A stretch of DNA of 57,124 bases from Vibrio zhanjiangensis (GCF_030161235.1 NZ_BSPW01000026.1:1-57124), one strand, 5' to 3'; counted from the first letter of the stretch, positions 36,822-46,873 are shown. Numbers and translations are program-made. The notes: generated by a model not told the origin, from the letters alone.

Positions 36822-36989
36822 TTATGTTTCTGACATTAACTCGAGCATTTGCCTGATTTCAGCAATGATCTTAGCTGGGTTCTTCCACAAAATGAAATGC
36901 CCTTCGCCTTCAACCTTAACCCATTTTTTTATCTGGCCTGATAAGTGGCGCATAGCAAATTTTGAATTGGCAGGGTCTGCAGTGGTGTC
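36822..36989 (-). pseudogene. Remnant of the alpha/beta hydrolase 3' end
   Basis: About 165 nt match the 3' end of the complete hydrolase gene at 44753-45553, encoding the catalytic-His region (VEGEGHFILWKNPAKIIAEI) in an open frame that ends at 36822. The match stops at about 36989, where unrelated sequence begins, so no start or nucleophile region is left. It is a by-product of the duplication that produced toxin genes A and B. Confidence 0.9.
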
Positions 36990-37312
36990 CGCCAACTCTA
37001 ATAATCTTTGTCATGTGTGCCTTTCATCCTAGTTAGCATCTAAAAATTTAACATGTAGCATTGTTGAGGTGAGGGCGTCTCCATACTATTGCTTACTTTG
37101 TAAGCTACCGTCCGATAAGCTCACAAAAAGGCACCGCCGTGACTGGCGGTGCCTATTACCTTTTCAATAAAGAAACAAGCTCAGGGTTACAACATTCTCG
37201 GTATGACATAAAGTAACATCAAATATCTATCTGATATTATTCCATTACCTGTGTGAGAACGAACTATAGCGAGTTTTCCGTCAACTCATCACATTCTAAT
37301 CTAAGACTTTAC
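36990..37312. other. Gap between hydrolase remnant and toxin gene B
   Basis: No gene is recognisable. The gap holds the terminator of toxin gene B. Its left border with the hydrolase remnant (about 36990) is a breakpoint of the duplication; no insertion sequence or direct repeat was recognised there by eye. Confidence 0.5.
37126..37153 (-). terminator. Intrinsic terminator of toxin gene B
   Basis: On the minus strand a perfect 9-bp GC-rich stem (GGCACCGCC at 37130-37138 with GGCGGTGCC at 37145-37153, 6-nt loop) is followed by TTTTTG. It lies about 160 nt after the stop codon of toxin gene B. Confidence 0.85.
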
Positions 37313-40300
37313 CTACAAATCAGTGTCCTGCTGATGAACATCGACTTGAACTTGCATTCGATTTCCATCCTTTCTTTGACGTTTTGGGATAGCTCCCTTC
37401 TCTCTTGGCGTAAGATCTTCACCCACAGCAAGAGGTACTTCAGCGATATCAGGGGCCATATGTGTGAGGTCCCGATTGTCAAGAAGCCTCATTAAACGGT
37501 TTGCTTCATCGTTCCAATTATTTTCGGGATAATAATCCACCTCTTGATTGCTTCTTCCGTCCGGCCCAACTAATTCTCTTGTAGAGCTCACAACGGGATC
37601 TGTAGAATCCATAGCCGCCTTCGCGTCTTGAACCTGAGGATCGTCTAGCAGTCTTTGTTTGCTTATCCTTTCATCTCTGACTTTTTGAAGGAACTCAGTT
37701 CGCTTTTGTGGCGGAACGTCTAACTTTGTCATTGCCTCTTCAAGCAGGTCATCTGCCGTTTTTATGTTTAGCACTTCTCCTGAAGCTCCTGCAAGGGAAT
37801 ATACGAACCACATCTTAACAATTTGGTAAAAAGCATTCCCTGAAATATTAGGATCTAAGGCTTTGTCTACTTCTAACATCAGCTCGTTAATTACCCCGAG
37901 AATAGCCGCCGCCTTTAGAACATCTCTAATCTTCACAGTATTATCCACAATCGAGTCAAATGTACTGTACTTTCTTAGAGTGTCAGACATCTGATTCTCA
38001 AGCAGTTCAGTTCGTTGCTCTTCTGTCAGCTCTCGAGTGATTGGTGATTTTCTAGCCCTAGCTGTCGGATTTTCAGCTTTTACGCGACTTCTAATCCGCC
38101 CCCAACGTGTCTTGATCACATTTTGAGATGACACTCCCCTCTCAATATCAATCTTTTCCTGTATGGTTCGAAGGTCAATATTATCAATCATCTGCATGAC
38201 CTCTTTAGAGGACTCCCCTAGTATCTTCCTAGACACTGTTTTTGTCATCCACTTGACCAGTTTACCTGCAGCTGGACCAAGTACTGCTCCTCCTAACTCT
38301 GCCCCCAACGAGGTATAGCACTTGGCTATAATCCCCTCGAGTAACTCTTGTCTCTTTTCAAGACTGTCTTCCGTTTCAAGCTGAACAATATCCAACACGG
38401 TATCGGTAAGAAAAGTCGTCACCATGCCCCCGATAACACCGGCAGCAAACCCTGGGAACGCTGCACCAAGACCGACGGCTAGGACATAACTCGACCATCT
38501 TAATGGCTCTCGCAAGCTTTCAATAAGACGCTGAGTACTCTCCTCAGACGCAGATGTCACATGGTAGTCAAAGTCTTTGTGCAATTTGTCCACAAGAAAA
38601 TCTGTTAATCTGTTAGGGAACTGATCAACAGAATACTCTCTACCCTCAAGGCTGTGATACGAAGTTTGTAGGTGCATCGTTGCCACAAAATTATTCATTC
38701 TCGACGAATAGAGAATGTCCGCTTCCTCAGACCTTGACAAACCATTTATAACTTTGCCCCCCCAATCAGGCCTCACATAATCAAATAAATCTAGAAGTGC
38801 TTGAGTTTCATCATCATCAGGATTCTTTTGTCCTACAGCCACCATCGCCACATAATCTAAGCACATATTCAATATTTCGATCTTTTGATCCATATCCAGA
38901 GGGGAAGCACTTCTAAGTTCATTTAAATACCCAGAAATGTTATCCATTTTGCTCCATGTGCCATATTGACCAGTTTTTAGTAACAATCTGTCTATATTCG
39001 ATTGCGATAAACTTTCAGTAAAGCTTGACCTAAATTGTGGGGTTTTAAATAAAGTTAAGCGTTGTGTAAGATCTCTAGGAATTGGAATAACTTCACCACG
39101 AACCCAATTAATCATCAGGCCGTCATATTTAGTTGACTCATCCTGTGATAGAGGGGTATAAAAAACGGCTGGATTCTGTATCGAGTTAATATCACTTATT
39201 ACACATTCATGGCTTGCAAATACTCCCGACCTTGTCCCTGAACTAAACTCATTCAACCATTTCTTAATATCCTCTTTATCACTATCCGATTCACTATGGA
39301 TCCTCATTAATGGCGCATACTTGAGCTGACGTTCAATTGTTTCTTCTATTTGTCGTCTATTATTACCTTCGAAACGAGAGTCTAGTTTTTCAGTGAACTC
39401 TGTCTGCACATCGGAGTTTTGTACTGTATGGTAATCTACATTACTAGTTTGATAGGTATAACTTGCGGTATCCCTCCTTGTGGCCACAGTCATCAAGGTT
39501 TCCATTTTCTTTCTCGGAAGAATAAACTTGATATCTCCCCCCATCATCAAGACAGGCCCGTCCAAAGTTTTAAAAACTTCCGGTGGCATATCAATTTCAG
39601 TATTCTGTTGTCCATTGCCTCTCGGGACTTCGACTATTTTTCCTGAAACATAGATAAGATCTTTATCTTCTGCACCTCGATACACATAAACACCCTCAAC
39701 ACGTTGTATACAGTCTCGATGGTCATTTCTAGCAAGGTCTTCAACATCATAATAAGCCCGTAAGTGCTGTCCTTCATACCAATAAAAAGTTTCATCAAAA
39801 TCAACTTCTTTAAAAGGACCTGTATATCCAGCTGATTCAAGAGCGGCTGTAAATGCTTGTATATCAGACTTCCAGTTCGGGCCTGTTGTAAGATGACCAT
39901 GAGGGTGGAAATTACCTTCTCTAAAATGCCCTTCTGAGTGATACCCAACCACAGGTGTGGAAGCTTTTATATTACGCTTCGTGAAATAGTCGGTGATAAA
40001 GCTTCGGTAGAAGAAATCCTCACTCACTGAGGCTATAGAGTTTTGGCCAGTACGGATATCATCAATGCGCTGAGCCACCATATCTACGACCAGAGTCTCT
40101 TTCCCCCCCAACGCTGAGTCAACGTTATCCTCAACAAATTTCTCTGGACCACCATAAAGTTCAAGATAGAGTTGGATATCTTCAGACTCTATGACATGTC
40201 CATTGTCTAACGTTATATCAGATAATCTAAAATAAAAGTCACGATCTAAACGCGCGCTATTGTCATACCACGGCGTTAAGCCATTACGATGGTAATACTC

Positions 40301-43300
40301 GATGGTATGCGCCAATTTTTCCGCTGAGTATAGGTGAGAATGGTCTCTGATAAATCGGCTCTCCGATAGAGAGAACCCTACCTGACCACTAGATTTTATA
40401 GGTAAATCATCAGCAAGCTTATCCCATACCTCTCGTTCCTTATTGCTAAAATCACCCGTTTTGGGGAGTCTAAAGCCAGTATCGGAACGGAGTGCGTTCA
40501 TCGAAACATATAGCGTACGACCAAAAGAGTCATCTTCTCCATTTTCATTATAGAATCTTGCTTGATCCGCCCCTGTATTTCGATCATCAAAGTAGTACCG
40601 TTCGCGTATTGGCTGTTTTAAGGCTCTGCGAAGGTCGTTCTCATTCACATACTTACCCGCCTTTAGGTGTTGTTTGACCCACTTAGGATCAGAAAAGCGG
40701 AACTCAACCCCTTGCTCATTAATGTAGTCTGCCCCTGCCACCATATGTTCAGAGATAGGATCGCCCTTACCACCAAATTGATAAGTTTGTCCGGATATCT
40801 CAAATTGAATCGGGTTCTCACTGTAGTAGAGGTGCAACATTTCATGAAATAAGACGATGGCGGGATCGCAATCTAGCCAAGGACGGTCTTTGACATCTTC
40901 AGCACTCGGCTTATAGGAAGGGTCAAAGAAAACCGTATCGTTATCAGGATTGGCATAATTACCCGACGATGACTGATGATCGTGCTCACCTTCTATGGTA
41001 TGGGCACTATCACTTGGTATAGTGATGCGAATTCCCTGTTGAGCCATTGACTCAATCAAATCACGCCCAAAAGGCGTACTAGCGATTTTCGCAAGCGATG
41101 CGTCAACCGCTTCTTTATATTCCTCTTTACCTCGATCAATGTTTGGGTAAGCCTTAGCTATTAAATTCATCACTAAGTCAGCGGGTTGGCTGTCTTCATT
41201 TATCTTGCCTTCAAGAACTGCATTTTCTTCCTCTGTAAATAAAGGGTCCCAACTATCAATCAACCCCTTACTTTTAAGATCTTGCATATCCTTATCAAAA
41301 CTATCTGACAACTTTTGTCTACATTGCTCTTGAAGTTCAGCTAGGTCAGTCTTAAATGCAAGATCTTGAGCTTCAATCATCTCGCTAATGACAGCTTCGG
41401 GCAGTTTGTCCTTCATTTCATCCCTAAACTGCTGCTTCATCTGCTCAAATTGCGTTTTTATGCCATTGGTATAGTCTTGGTATGCTTGGAGAAGCTTTTG
41501 CCTTTGCTCGGGGATATGCTTGTTGGTCAAATCCTGCTTTAATTTGGCTTCCATCACTTTGTTTGTTACGGCCGTTGTCGCTATTGAAACTGGCATAATC
41601 GCGCCGGTAATTCCACCTTCTACAGCTAGAGTCTTCAACCAAGAATCTGTCTTTATTTTATCTTTAGGATCCACCATTGCGCTATGTGCGTATGCACTCA
41701 GGACTATGGCTCCGCCAGCTGCCGTTTTTATCGGACGGGGTACAAAAGACATAGCAGCTTTAAACCCAAGTTGCTTCAACCTATTATTAACCACGTCCTG
41801 CACAACTTTATATGGGTAGTCTTCCCCTGGCATGACACCCGTTTTTATCTGATGGACCTTATACGGAATCTTAAATGACGCTATCGTTGTTTTAACCCCC
41901 GCTTTGACTGTTCCTTTTACTAGGGTGACGGTAGCGCCAGCCGCAAGGTCAACACCACCCTCAATGACCGCGTAGATCACACCTCGAGTCGCTTGTTTCT
42001 GTCCCCACTTTACCGCAAATTCTGCAAACGATTTTTCTTCCGCAAGGTGCTGCTGGGGTGTTTTGGGTAAAATGGTTTTATCTTTACGTGCGTAGTGCCA
42101 CTCTTGACACATTCGGGTCGCAAATAGAATCCCTTCAGGATCATCGTCTGACTTAACGGCATCAAGCAAGTCCTCTGCTTGTAATGTCTGACGTAGTGAT
42201 TCAGCCGTCGGAATGTCCGCTTCAGGCATCATCTCATTAGCCTTCATACCCCAGTCTTTGGCAACTTTAGCATGGCGAGAAAATGGGTCGAGACGCTTAC
42301 TTGTTAAAGAAGTAATTTTGAGATCGAGATTATCCAAATCACTTTTGCCTGAGAGACTTGCAATACGGGTTTGGTGGATGATGTCACCTAGCTCATCTTC
42401 CGTGAATGATGTTTTGCCACTCAGCTTGTTAGAAATACCTTCTAACTCTTTCTTTACAGGATCATAGAATTTAGACTCAATGATCTCCTTAAGCTCTTTC
42501 TCCAATTGCTCCTTTCCCCACTTTGAAAGGCTATCTGAGTGTGAAGTAACAAGCTCCTGCAACGCACTAGGCAAGTTGGCAATCTGTTCTTCAATATCCT
42601 TGGATATTTCTAATGCATTATCACAAACTTGGTTGAATTCTTTAATTTGACCCGCTTTATCTTTTTTACTATCAGAACTTGTTTGCTCTTTCCCACTGGC
42701 TTTTCCAGTAGAAAAATCATCAATCACTGCCTGGGCTAAATCTTTCATCGCTTCAGCGGCAAAATCAGCTTCCAAAGGCTTATCTTTTTTCAAGTTTGTG
42801 GCGGCTGCTTGTAGAGGATTTAAGTCATATTGCATACGCAAAGCTGGCTGTTGCATTAGCCAATACATGCTGCGTACAATAGACTTTACTTTCAGCTCCT
42901 CAGCTTTCAACCCAGCAGGCGCGCTGATCCTATCAAATCCAACTTTTCTCGCTTTTTTATGACCAACATCTCTCCAGTGATTAAGCGCATACGATGCAAG
43001 TTCAGCTTGCTTTGGAAGCTCTTGTAATACGCCGAGAGTGCTCGAAGGTAAGCCTTTAACTTTTTCGGCAACCGTGCCCGTGAGTGATTTGAATGCTTCG
43101 CGTGTTTTGCCACTTGAATCTACAAAAAAACGACTCACTGTTTCTTTAAGGGGGGGCTTTTGAGTGACGTAAGATGGTTTGTACTCCCATGCGTCTTTGG
43201 GCTTGTTAAAGACGCCAGCTTTTCCACGGAACTCATTGGCACTTTTATGAACCAAACTTTGGATATCGCCAATGATGTCTCTTGGCATCGAAAAATAGTC

Positions 43301-44272
43301 GGTGCCCAATACATCCTTATCGTATCTATCTAACTTCACGTATAAATTGCATAGCTGATTGTTGTTGGCCGTCAGAGTCTTCATAACCTCAGTACGCTGT
43401 TTAACCAAATGTTGGGCCATCAATTTTTGCCCTGAAGAGCTGCAGAGTTTATCCATTGCCAATTTGGGTTCAAACTTACCCTTGTGGTTTTTGAAAAAGT
43501 CGTCGCTGTGCAGGAATTCATCGGTCGTTTTCACTTCCCACTGAGATAAAGAACCTATACTCGCATTCATCTGGCCCAGCTTTAACGCTTCATCTACGGC
43601 TTGAATGCTTATTTTTACGTGGCGTGCAAACTGATAAGCTAACCCTCTATCATCCGAATTAACGCTCGCTTTGTCTTTAATTTTATCTAAAAACCGCTCA
43701 ATTCCTTTTAATGTCTCTTCACTTGGTCCCAGATTAGAGGCCTGAAAATCTCGATTCGATCTTATCTCGGCAATCCTTTCACGCAGTGATGGTACTAACC
43801 CTTTGTCAATCTCAATGATAAGCTCGTTGTAGCCTTTTTCGATAAACTCTATTGCTTCTTGTTGCTTGTCCTTTAAAGCTTCAACAAGCGACTGTTTTGG
43901 CAAATCTACTGCCACATCAAAACGTCTGAGTGGGTGTTCTTTCAGGCCAACTCCACATTCCTTTTCTATTTCTCCATAGACACTGTCTACACCATTAGAG
44001 CGTCTAAGTGGGAATACTGTGTCAAGGTCACTCTCACCGCACTCCTTTTTTTCACTCAACTTAATCTTACCGTCAGTCACATTAGGTCTTTCAAAACTAG
44101 GCATTTTATGATGCTTTTTTTCACTCGCAGGTTTTATAGCTGTTACTTCTAACTTGTTATCGCCCTGTATAGTTGTTACTTCTAACTTGTTATCGCCCTG
44201 TAGTAAGGGGGGGGACTCTGCGCTCATCACTGGCTGAGTTGGTCCGAGAAAGGCTTTTGAGGCTGCTGGCAT
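37313..44272 (-). CDS. Giant multidomain toxin-like protein B (paralogue of A, different tail)
   Basis: A 2319-residue protein. Its first 1000 or so residues are highly similar to toxin A (for example EKECGVGL, YNELIIEID.GLVPSLRERIAEIR and the membrane-active-looking stretch near 780-900). A more diverged metallopeptidase-like region follows with HEMLH at 1143-1147 and SEHMVAGADY after it, aligned to HEVQH and NEHLISG of A. The rest is unrelated to A in detail: about 1400-1650 with VEGVYVYRGAEDKDLIYVSG, a part similar in style to dermonecrotic-toxin-like modules, then a hydrophobic glycine/alanine-rich segment (about 1930-1965) and a helical C-terminus. The HG/Cys domain of A is absent. No signal peptide is seen. 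Target unknown. Confidence 0.75.
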   Translation of the reverse strand: MPAASKAFLGPTQPVMSAESPPLLQGDNKLEVTTIQGDNKLEVTAIKPASEKKHHKMPSFERPNVTDGKIKLSEKKECGESDLDTVFPLRRSNGVDSVYGEIEKECGVGLKEHPLRRFDVAVDLPKQSLVEALKDKQQEAIEFIEKGYNELIIEIDKGLVPSLRERIAEIRSNRDFQASNLGPSEETLKGIERFLDKIKDKASVNSDDRGLAYQFARHVKISIQAVDEALKLGQMNASIGSLSQWEVKTTDEFLHSDDFFKNHKGKFEPKLAMDKLCSSSGQKLMAQHLVKQRTEVMKTLTANNNQLCNLYVKLDRYDKDVLGTDYFSMPRDIIGDIQSLVHKSANEFRGKAGVFNKPKDAWEYKPSYVTQKPPLKETVSRFFVDSSGKTREAFKSLTGTVAEKVKGLPSSTLGVLQELPKQAELASYALNHWRDVGHKKARKVGFDRISAPAGLKAEELKVKSIVRSMYWLMQQPALRMQYDLNPLQAAATNLKKDKPLEADFAAEAMKDLAQAVIDDFSTGKASGKEQTSSDSKKDKAGQIKEFNQVCDNALEISKDIEEQIANLPSALQELVTSHSDSLSKWGKEQLEKELKEIIESKFYDPVKKELEGISNKLSGKTSFTEDELGDIIHQTRIASLSGKSDLDNLDLKITSLTSKRLDPFSRHAKVAKDWGMKANEMMPEADIPTAESLRQTLQAEDLLDAVKSDDDPEGILFATRMCQEWHYARKDKTILPKTPQQHLAEEKSFAEFAVKWGQKQATRGVIYAVIEGGVDLAAGATVTLVKGTVKAGVKTTIASFKIPYKVHQIKTGVMPGEDYPYKVVQDVVNNRLKQLGFKAAMSFVPRPIKTAAGGAIVLSAYAHSAMVDPKDKIKTDSWLKTLAVEGGITGAIMPVSIATTAVTNKVMEAKLKQDLTNKHIPEQRQKLLQAYQDYTNGIKTQFEQMKQQFRDEMKDKLPEAVISEMIEAQDLAFKTDLAELQEQCRQKLSDSFDKDMQDLKSKGLIDSWDPLFTEEENAVLEGKINEDSQPADLVMNLIAKAYPNIDRGKEEYKEAVDASLAKIASTPFGRDLIESMAQQGIRITIPSDSAHTIEGEHDHQSSSGNYANPDNDTVFFDPSYKPSAEDVKDRPWLDCDPAIVLFHEMLHLYYSENPIQFEISGQTYQFGGKGDPISEHMVAGADYINEQGVEFRFSDPKWVKQHLKAGKYVNENDLRRALKQPIRERYYFDDRNTGADQARFYNENGEDDSFGRTLYVSMNALRSDTGFRLPKTGDFSNKEREVWDKLADDLPIKSSGQVGFSLSESRFIRDHSHLYSAEKLAHTIEYYHRNGLTPWYDNSARLDRDFYFRLSDITLDNGHVIESEDIQLYLELYGGPEKFVEDNVDSALGGKETLVVDMVAQRIDDIRTGQNSIASVSEDFFYRSFITDYFTKRNIKASTPVVGYHSEGHFREGNFHPHGHLTTGPNWKSDIQAFTAALESAGYTGPFKEVDFDETFYWYEGQHLRAYYDVEDLARNDHRDCIQRVEGVYVYRGAEDKDLIYVSGKIVEVPRGNGQQNTEIDMPPEVFKTLDGPVLMMGGDIKFILPRKKMETLMTVATRRDTASYTYQTSNVDYHTVQNSDVQTEFTEKLDSRFEGNNRRQIEETIERQLKYAPLMRIHSESDSDKEDIKKWLNEFSSGTRSGVFASHECVISDINSIQNPAVFYTPLSQDESTKYDGLMINWVRGEVIPIPRDLTQRLTLFKTPQFRSSFTESLSQSNIDRLLLKTGQYGTWSKMDNISGYLNELRSASPLDMDQKIEILNMCLDYVAMVAVGQKNPDDDETQALLDLFDYVRPDWGGKVINGLSRSEEADILYSSRMNNFVATMHLQTSYHSLEGREYSVDQFPNRLTDFLVDKLHKDFDYHVTSASEESTQRLIESLREPLRWSSYVLAVGLGAAFPGFAAGVIGGMVTTFLTDTVLDIVQLETEDSLEKRQELLEGIIAKCYTSLGAELGGAVLGPAAGKLVKWMTKTVSRKILGESSKEVMQMIDNIDLRTIQEKIDIERGVSSQNVIKTRWGRIRSRVKAENPTARARKSPITRELTEEQRTELLENQMSDTLRKYSTFDSIVDNTVKIRDVLKAAAILGVINELMLEVDKALDPNISGNAFYQIVKMWFVYSLAGASGEVLNIKTADDLLEEAMTKLDVPPQKRTEFLQKVRDERISKQRLLDDPQVQDAKAAMDSTDPVVSSTRELVGPDGRSNQEVDYYPENNWNDEANRLMRLLDNRDLTHMAPDIAEVPLAVGEDLTPREKGAIPKRQRKDGNRMQVQVDVHQQDTDL
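44141..44206. repeat. 33-bp in-frame tandem repeat in toxin gene B
   Basis: Two 33-nt units (44141-44173 and 44174-44206, identical over the first 29 nt) duplicate the 11-residue stretch GDNKLEVT.IQ near the N-terminus of toxin B. Toxin A has one equivalent (HQLKVTDIK), so the duplication arose in B. Confidence 0.9.
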
Positions 44273-44752
44273 GACTTGTATCCATAACGTTAAGATTGAT
44301 GTATCAGTTCAACAGTCTGGCAAAGACTGATTGTAATGCTGATCATTCAAAAAATACTATTGATACGATTGTCATAATTAATGTAAGGAAAGTGAAATGG
44401 CTATTTATGAGTCATTATGACGAGATATAAAAAGGTATAAAAATTAAGATAACGGCCTAAACGTTTCTCGCATCTGTGCGGCTTATTTGGCGTAACAATT
44501 AAAGGCCAAGTGTTTAGAAATTAATTGCTTTGTGTCTTAAATGTGCAATTCAATACCAAGATAAAAACATCGATATCAGCGGCTTACCGTTGGGCTTTCA
44601 TACCTTTTCAATATTTTTATCAATAATGACGCGATTGTGTTAAACACCAATCAGACAAGATGAATTACACGGACTAAAAAAGCTCTAAAATGACCCGCCT
44701 ATCTTCTACTACTTCCCCATTTAACCTTCAATTTGGCACTTTACTCTTACAT
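44273..44752. other. Upstream region of toxin gene B
   Basis: A 480-nt gap between the hydrolase stop codon and the toxin B start. It contains the conserved blocks listed at 44352-44431; the remaining AT-rich part (about 44450-44750) holds no recognisable gene. Confidence 0.6.
44352..44431 (-). promoter_or_regulatory. Conserved upstream blocks of toxin gene B
   Basis: AAATACTATTGATAC (44352-44366) and the 39-nt block 44393-44431 repeat, in the same order, the blocks upstream of toxin gene A. Their preservation in otherwise drifting sequence suggests a shared promoter or operator, so both toxins are probably expressed under the same conditions. Confidence 0.5.
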
Positions 44753-45553
44753 TTAGCGCATGATTTCGATCATTTGCCTGATTTCAGCAATGATCTTAGC
44801 TGGGTTCTTCCACAAAATGAAATGCCCTTCGCCTTCAACCTTAACCCATTTTTTTAGCTGGCCTGATAAGTGACGCATAGCAAATTTTGAATTGGCAGGG
44901 TCTGCAATGGTATCTTGCTCACCATGGATTAAAGTCACTGGCACCTCTTCCAACGTTTTCCAATTTTGGTTACTCAATAGTGATAATTCGTCAGCAAGAG
45001 TCATCATCTCACCGTTAGACATCGACCAGTTTTGATTCAAAAAAAGACCAATTAACCAAGTATCAGCGAGTATGTTATACCATTTGGGCGTTTCTAGTTC
45101 TGGGTCAAACGCAGGTGCAACGAATACCAAACCACTCACTGACGTAGGCATTTGCAAGGCTAACGACAGCGCGATTGGGCCACCAAGAGAATGACCAATC
45201 ACAATATTCTTTTTGTCACTGGCAAGCAATGGTTGCAGAAGCTTTGATTGTTGACTGATTTTTGTTTCGAGACGATGAGGAGATTGGCCATAGCCCATTC
45301 GATCAACCGACACTAATTGCGTATGCTCTAAAAGCCAAGGATCGGCCAAGTAATCTTGGTAACCCTCTTTGCTACCCGGTGAGCCATGGATAAAAATCAA
45401 ACGATAGTCACTCGATGAATTGCCTAGTTCAACATAAGCGATACCTTCATCGGTATAGTGTGTTTTTGTTTCTAGCTCAGAAGCTAGTGAGGATTTAATA
45501 GACAGTCCAGCCAAAAAGCTAACAATAGTTGCACAAACTACATGTTTTCTCAC
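44753..45553 (-). CDS. Exported alpha/beta hydrolase
   Basis: From GTG 45553 the product has 266 residues with a signal peptide (residues about 1-25, VCATIVSFLAGLSIKSSLA). It has the alpha/beta-hydrolase triad elements: oxyanion loop FIHGSPGS, nucleophile elbow GHSLGG, acid LIHGEQDTIADP and His in EGEGHFILW. The GTG is preferred to the upstream ATG 45643 because AAGGAA lies 7 nt before it and the signal peptide then sits at the N-terminus. It lies upstream of toxin gene B on the same strand, and the tail of a second copy lies upstream of toxin gene A. Substrate unknown. Confidence 0.82.
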   Translation of the reverse strand: MRKHVVCATIVSFLAGLSIKSSLASELETKTHYTDEGIAYVELGNSSSDYRLIFIHGSPGSKEGYQDYLADPWLLEHTQLVSVDRMGYGQSPHRLETKISQQSKLLQPLLASDKKNIVIGHSLGGPIALSLALQMPTSVSGLVFVAPAFDPELETPKWYNILADTWLIGLFLNQNWSMSNGEMMTLADELSLLSNQNWKTLEEVPVTLIHGEQDTIADPANSKFAMRHLSGQLKKWVKVEGEGHFILWKNPAKIIAEIRQMIEIMR

Positions 45554-45673
45554 ACTTTGTTTCCTTATGTTGCTTATATAAATATTATTGAGCTCGCACA
45601 AATGTGCCAACAATAATGAGACCGGAGAATAGGCGTAATACATTCAAATTTAAGCTAAATAGATTGATGATAT

Positions 45674-46324
45674 ATGCGCCTTTTTCTTAGTTTAACCGCT
45701 GCATTTTTAACCGCCTGTGTTTCATCATCAGGCGAATATGATAGTCATTCTAAGCAGCAACACAAAGCCGACGCGAGAATTGAACTTGGCATGCGCTACT
45801 TACAACAAAGCAATATGGTCAAAGCTAAACAAAATTTCCAAATGGCGCTCAAACACGCTCCAAGCTATTATCGTTCTCAGTTAGCCATGGCCCGCTACTT
45901 CGAAGCTGTGTCAGACTATGACCAAGCGCTAAAGAAGTATCAAAATGCTCTAGAAAGTGAGCCAAATAATGGGCAGGTACTGAATGATTACGGCAGTTTT
46001 CTCTGCAAACGCAAGAAATATCAACTCGCTCAAGCACAGCTTACAAAAGCAGTGAAACAAGATGACTATTTTCATATTGCTGATTCTTACGAAAATGCCG
46101 CTTTATGCTGGCTAAAACAAAACAGACCAATTGAGGCGCTGGCGAGCTTTCGTCAAGCCATCGCTCATGATCCTAAACGCCCACAAACCTTATTAAATCT
46201 GGCAAAATTGGAGATTGAGCAAGGTCACCTTGATGCGGCCAAAACCCATCTCCATCAATTTGAAATAAAGTTTGGTCAGCATCCTCTGCTAATAATGCTG
46301 CTTGAGGAATTGAATCAATATTGA
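45674..46324 (+). CDS. TPR lipoprotein, PilW/PilF-like type IV pilus assembly factor
   Basis: The 216-residue protein has a lipoprotein signal with lipobox LTAC (Cys15), followed by about five TPR units (LGMRYLQQSNMVKAKQNFQMAL, then MARYFEAVSDYDQALKKYQNAL, and so on). Length, lipidation and the pattern LNDYGSFLCKRKKYQLAQ match PilW/PilF, the outer-membrane pilotin for the PilQ secretin. It is divergent from the hydrolase gene and is not beside other pilus genes here, so a paralogue with another task is possible. Confidence 0.72.
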   Translation: MRLFLSLTAAFLTACVSSSGEYDSHSKQQHKADARIELGMRYLQQSNMVKAKQNFQMALKHAPSYYRSQLAMARYFEAVSDYDQALKKYQNALESEPNNGQVLNDYGSFLCKRKKYQLAQAQLTKAVKQDDYFHIADSYENAALCWLKQNRPIEALASFRQAIAHDPKRPQTLLNLAKLEIEQGHLDAAKTHLHQFEIKFGQHPLLIMLLEELNQY

Positions 46325-46372
46325 GAGCAATTCAATGCGCAAATAGCAAAAGGGAAAATTTGTGCTAAGCGA

Positions 46373-46873
46373 TCAGCGATGACCAATCTGTTGCACAATC
46401 ATAAATAAGCGTGCATCTAGCTCCAGTTGGTGATAATCAGGCTCCATATGACAACAGAGCTGATAGAACGCCTTGTTATGCTCTTTTTCTTTAAGGTGAG
46501 CCAGCTCATGGACAACCAGCATTCTTAATAATGGTTCTGGCGCGTTTTTAAACACGCTGGCAATTTTGATTTCATTGTTGGATTTGATTTTTCCACCATG
46601 CACTTTCGCCGTATAAGTGTGCAGCCCTAAGGCATTATTGATCAGGTGTATTTTGTTATCGTAAGTCACTTTTCTAAGCGGTGCGGTCTTTTTCATATAG
46701 CGGTTTTTAATCGCCATGGTGTAATCAAATAGCGCTTTCTCACTTTTCATCGTGTGATGGTCAGGATAACGCTGATTAAACCAAGTTTCCAAGCGCCCAT
46801 CTTGGTACATTTTAGTCACTGGGGTAATAATATGTTCTGGGTAGCCTTGGATATAGCGAAGGGCTGGTTCCAT
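46373..46873 (-). CDS. YgjP/WLM-type zinc metallopeptidase
   Basis: The 166-residue protein has the gluzincin motif HELAHLKEKEHNKAFY, with HExxH and a further His at the spacing of the YgjP-like (DUF45) family. The N-terminus has the family's RYIQGYPEHI. ATG 46873 has GAGGA 5 nt upstream; the longer start at 46897 lacks one. The cellular substrate of this family is unknown. Confidence 0.88.
   Translation of the reverse strand: MEPALRYIQGYPEHIITPVTKMYQDGRLETWFNQRYPDHHTMKSEKALFDYTMAIKNRYMKKTAPLRKVTYDNKIHLINNALGLHTYTAKVHGGKIKSNNEIKIASVFKNAPEPLLRMLVVHELAHLKEKEHNKAFYQLCCHMEPDYHQLELDARLFMIVQQIGHR

Larger units (their letters stand above)
33330..36989 (-). repeat. Segmental duplication, copy A (toxin N-terminal part plus upstream region)
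   Basis: This stretch matches 41230-44914 in the same orientation. It covers the hydrolase 3' end, the intergenic region and the first 1000 or so codons of the toxin gene. Similarity is high in many stretches (for example around 33690-33960, where nearly all differences are silent), lower in the leader region, and drops sharply just before the metallopeptidase-like region. Confidence 0.85.
41230..44914 (-). repeat. Segmental duplication, copy B
   Basis: Partner of 33330-36989. It includes the complete hydrolase's 3' end, the 480-nt intergenic region and the N-terminal part of toxin gene B. The boundary inside the coding sequence falls right after the shared GLIDSW.PLFTE stretch. Confidence 0.85.

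Noticed and set aside
27228..44272. T6SS delivery of the two giant toxins
   Set aside because: No MIX-like marker, PAAR, VgrG, Hcp or adaptor domain was recognised in or beside either gene. Proximity to the T6SS operon (over 6 kb away, opposite strand, with metabolic genes between) is not evidence enough.
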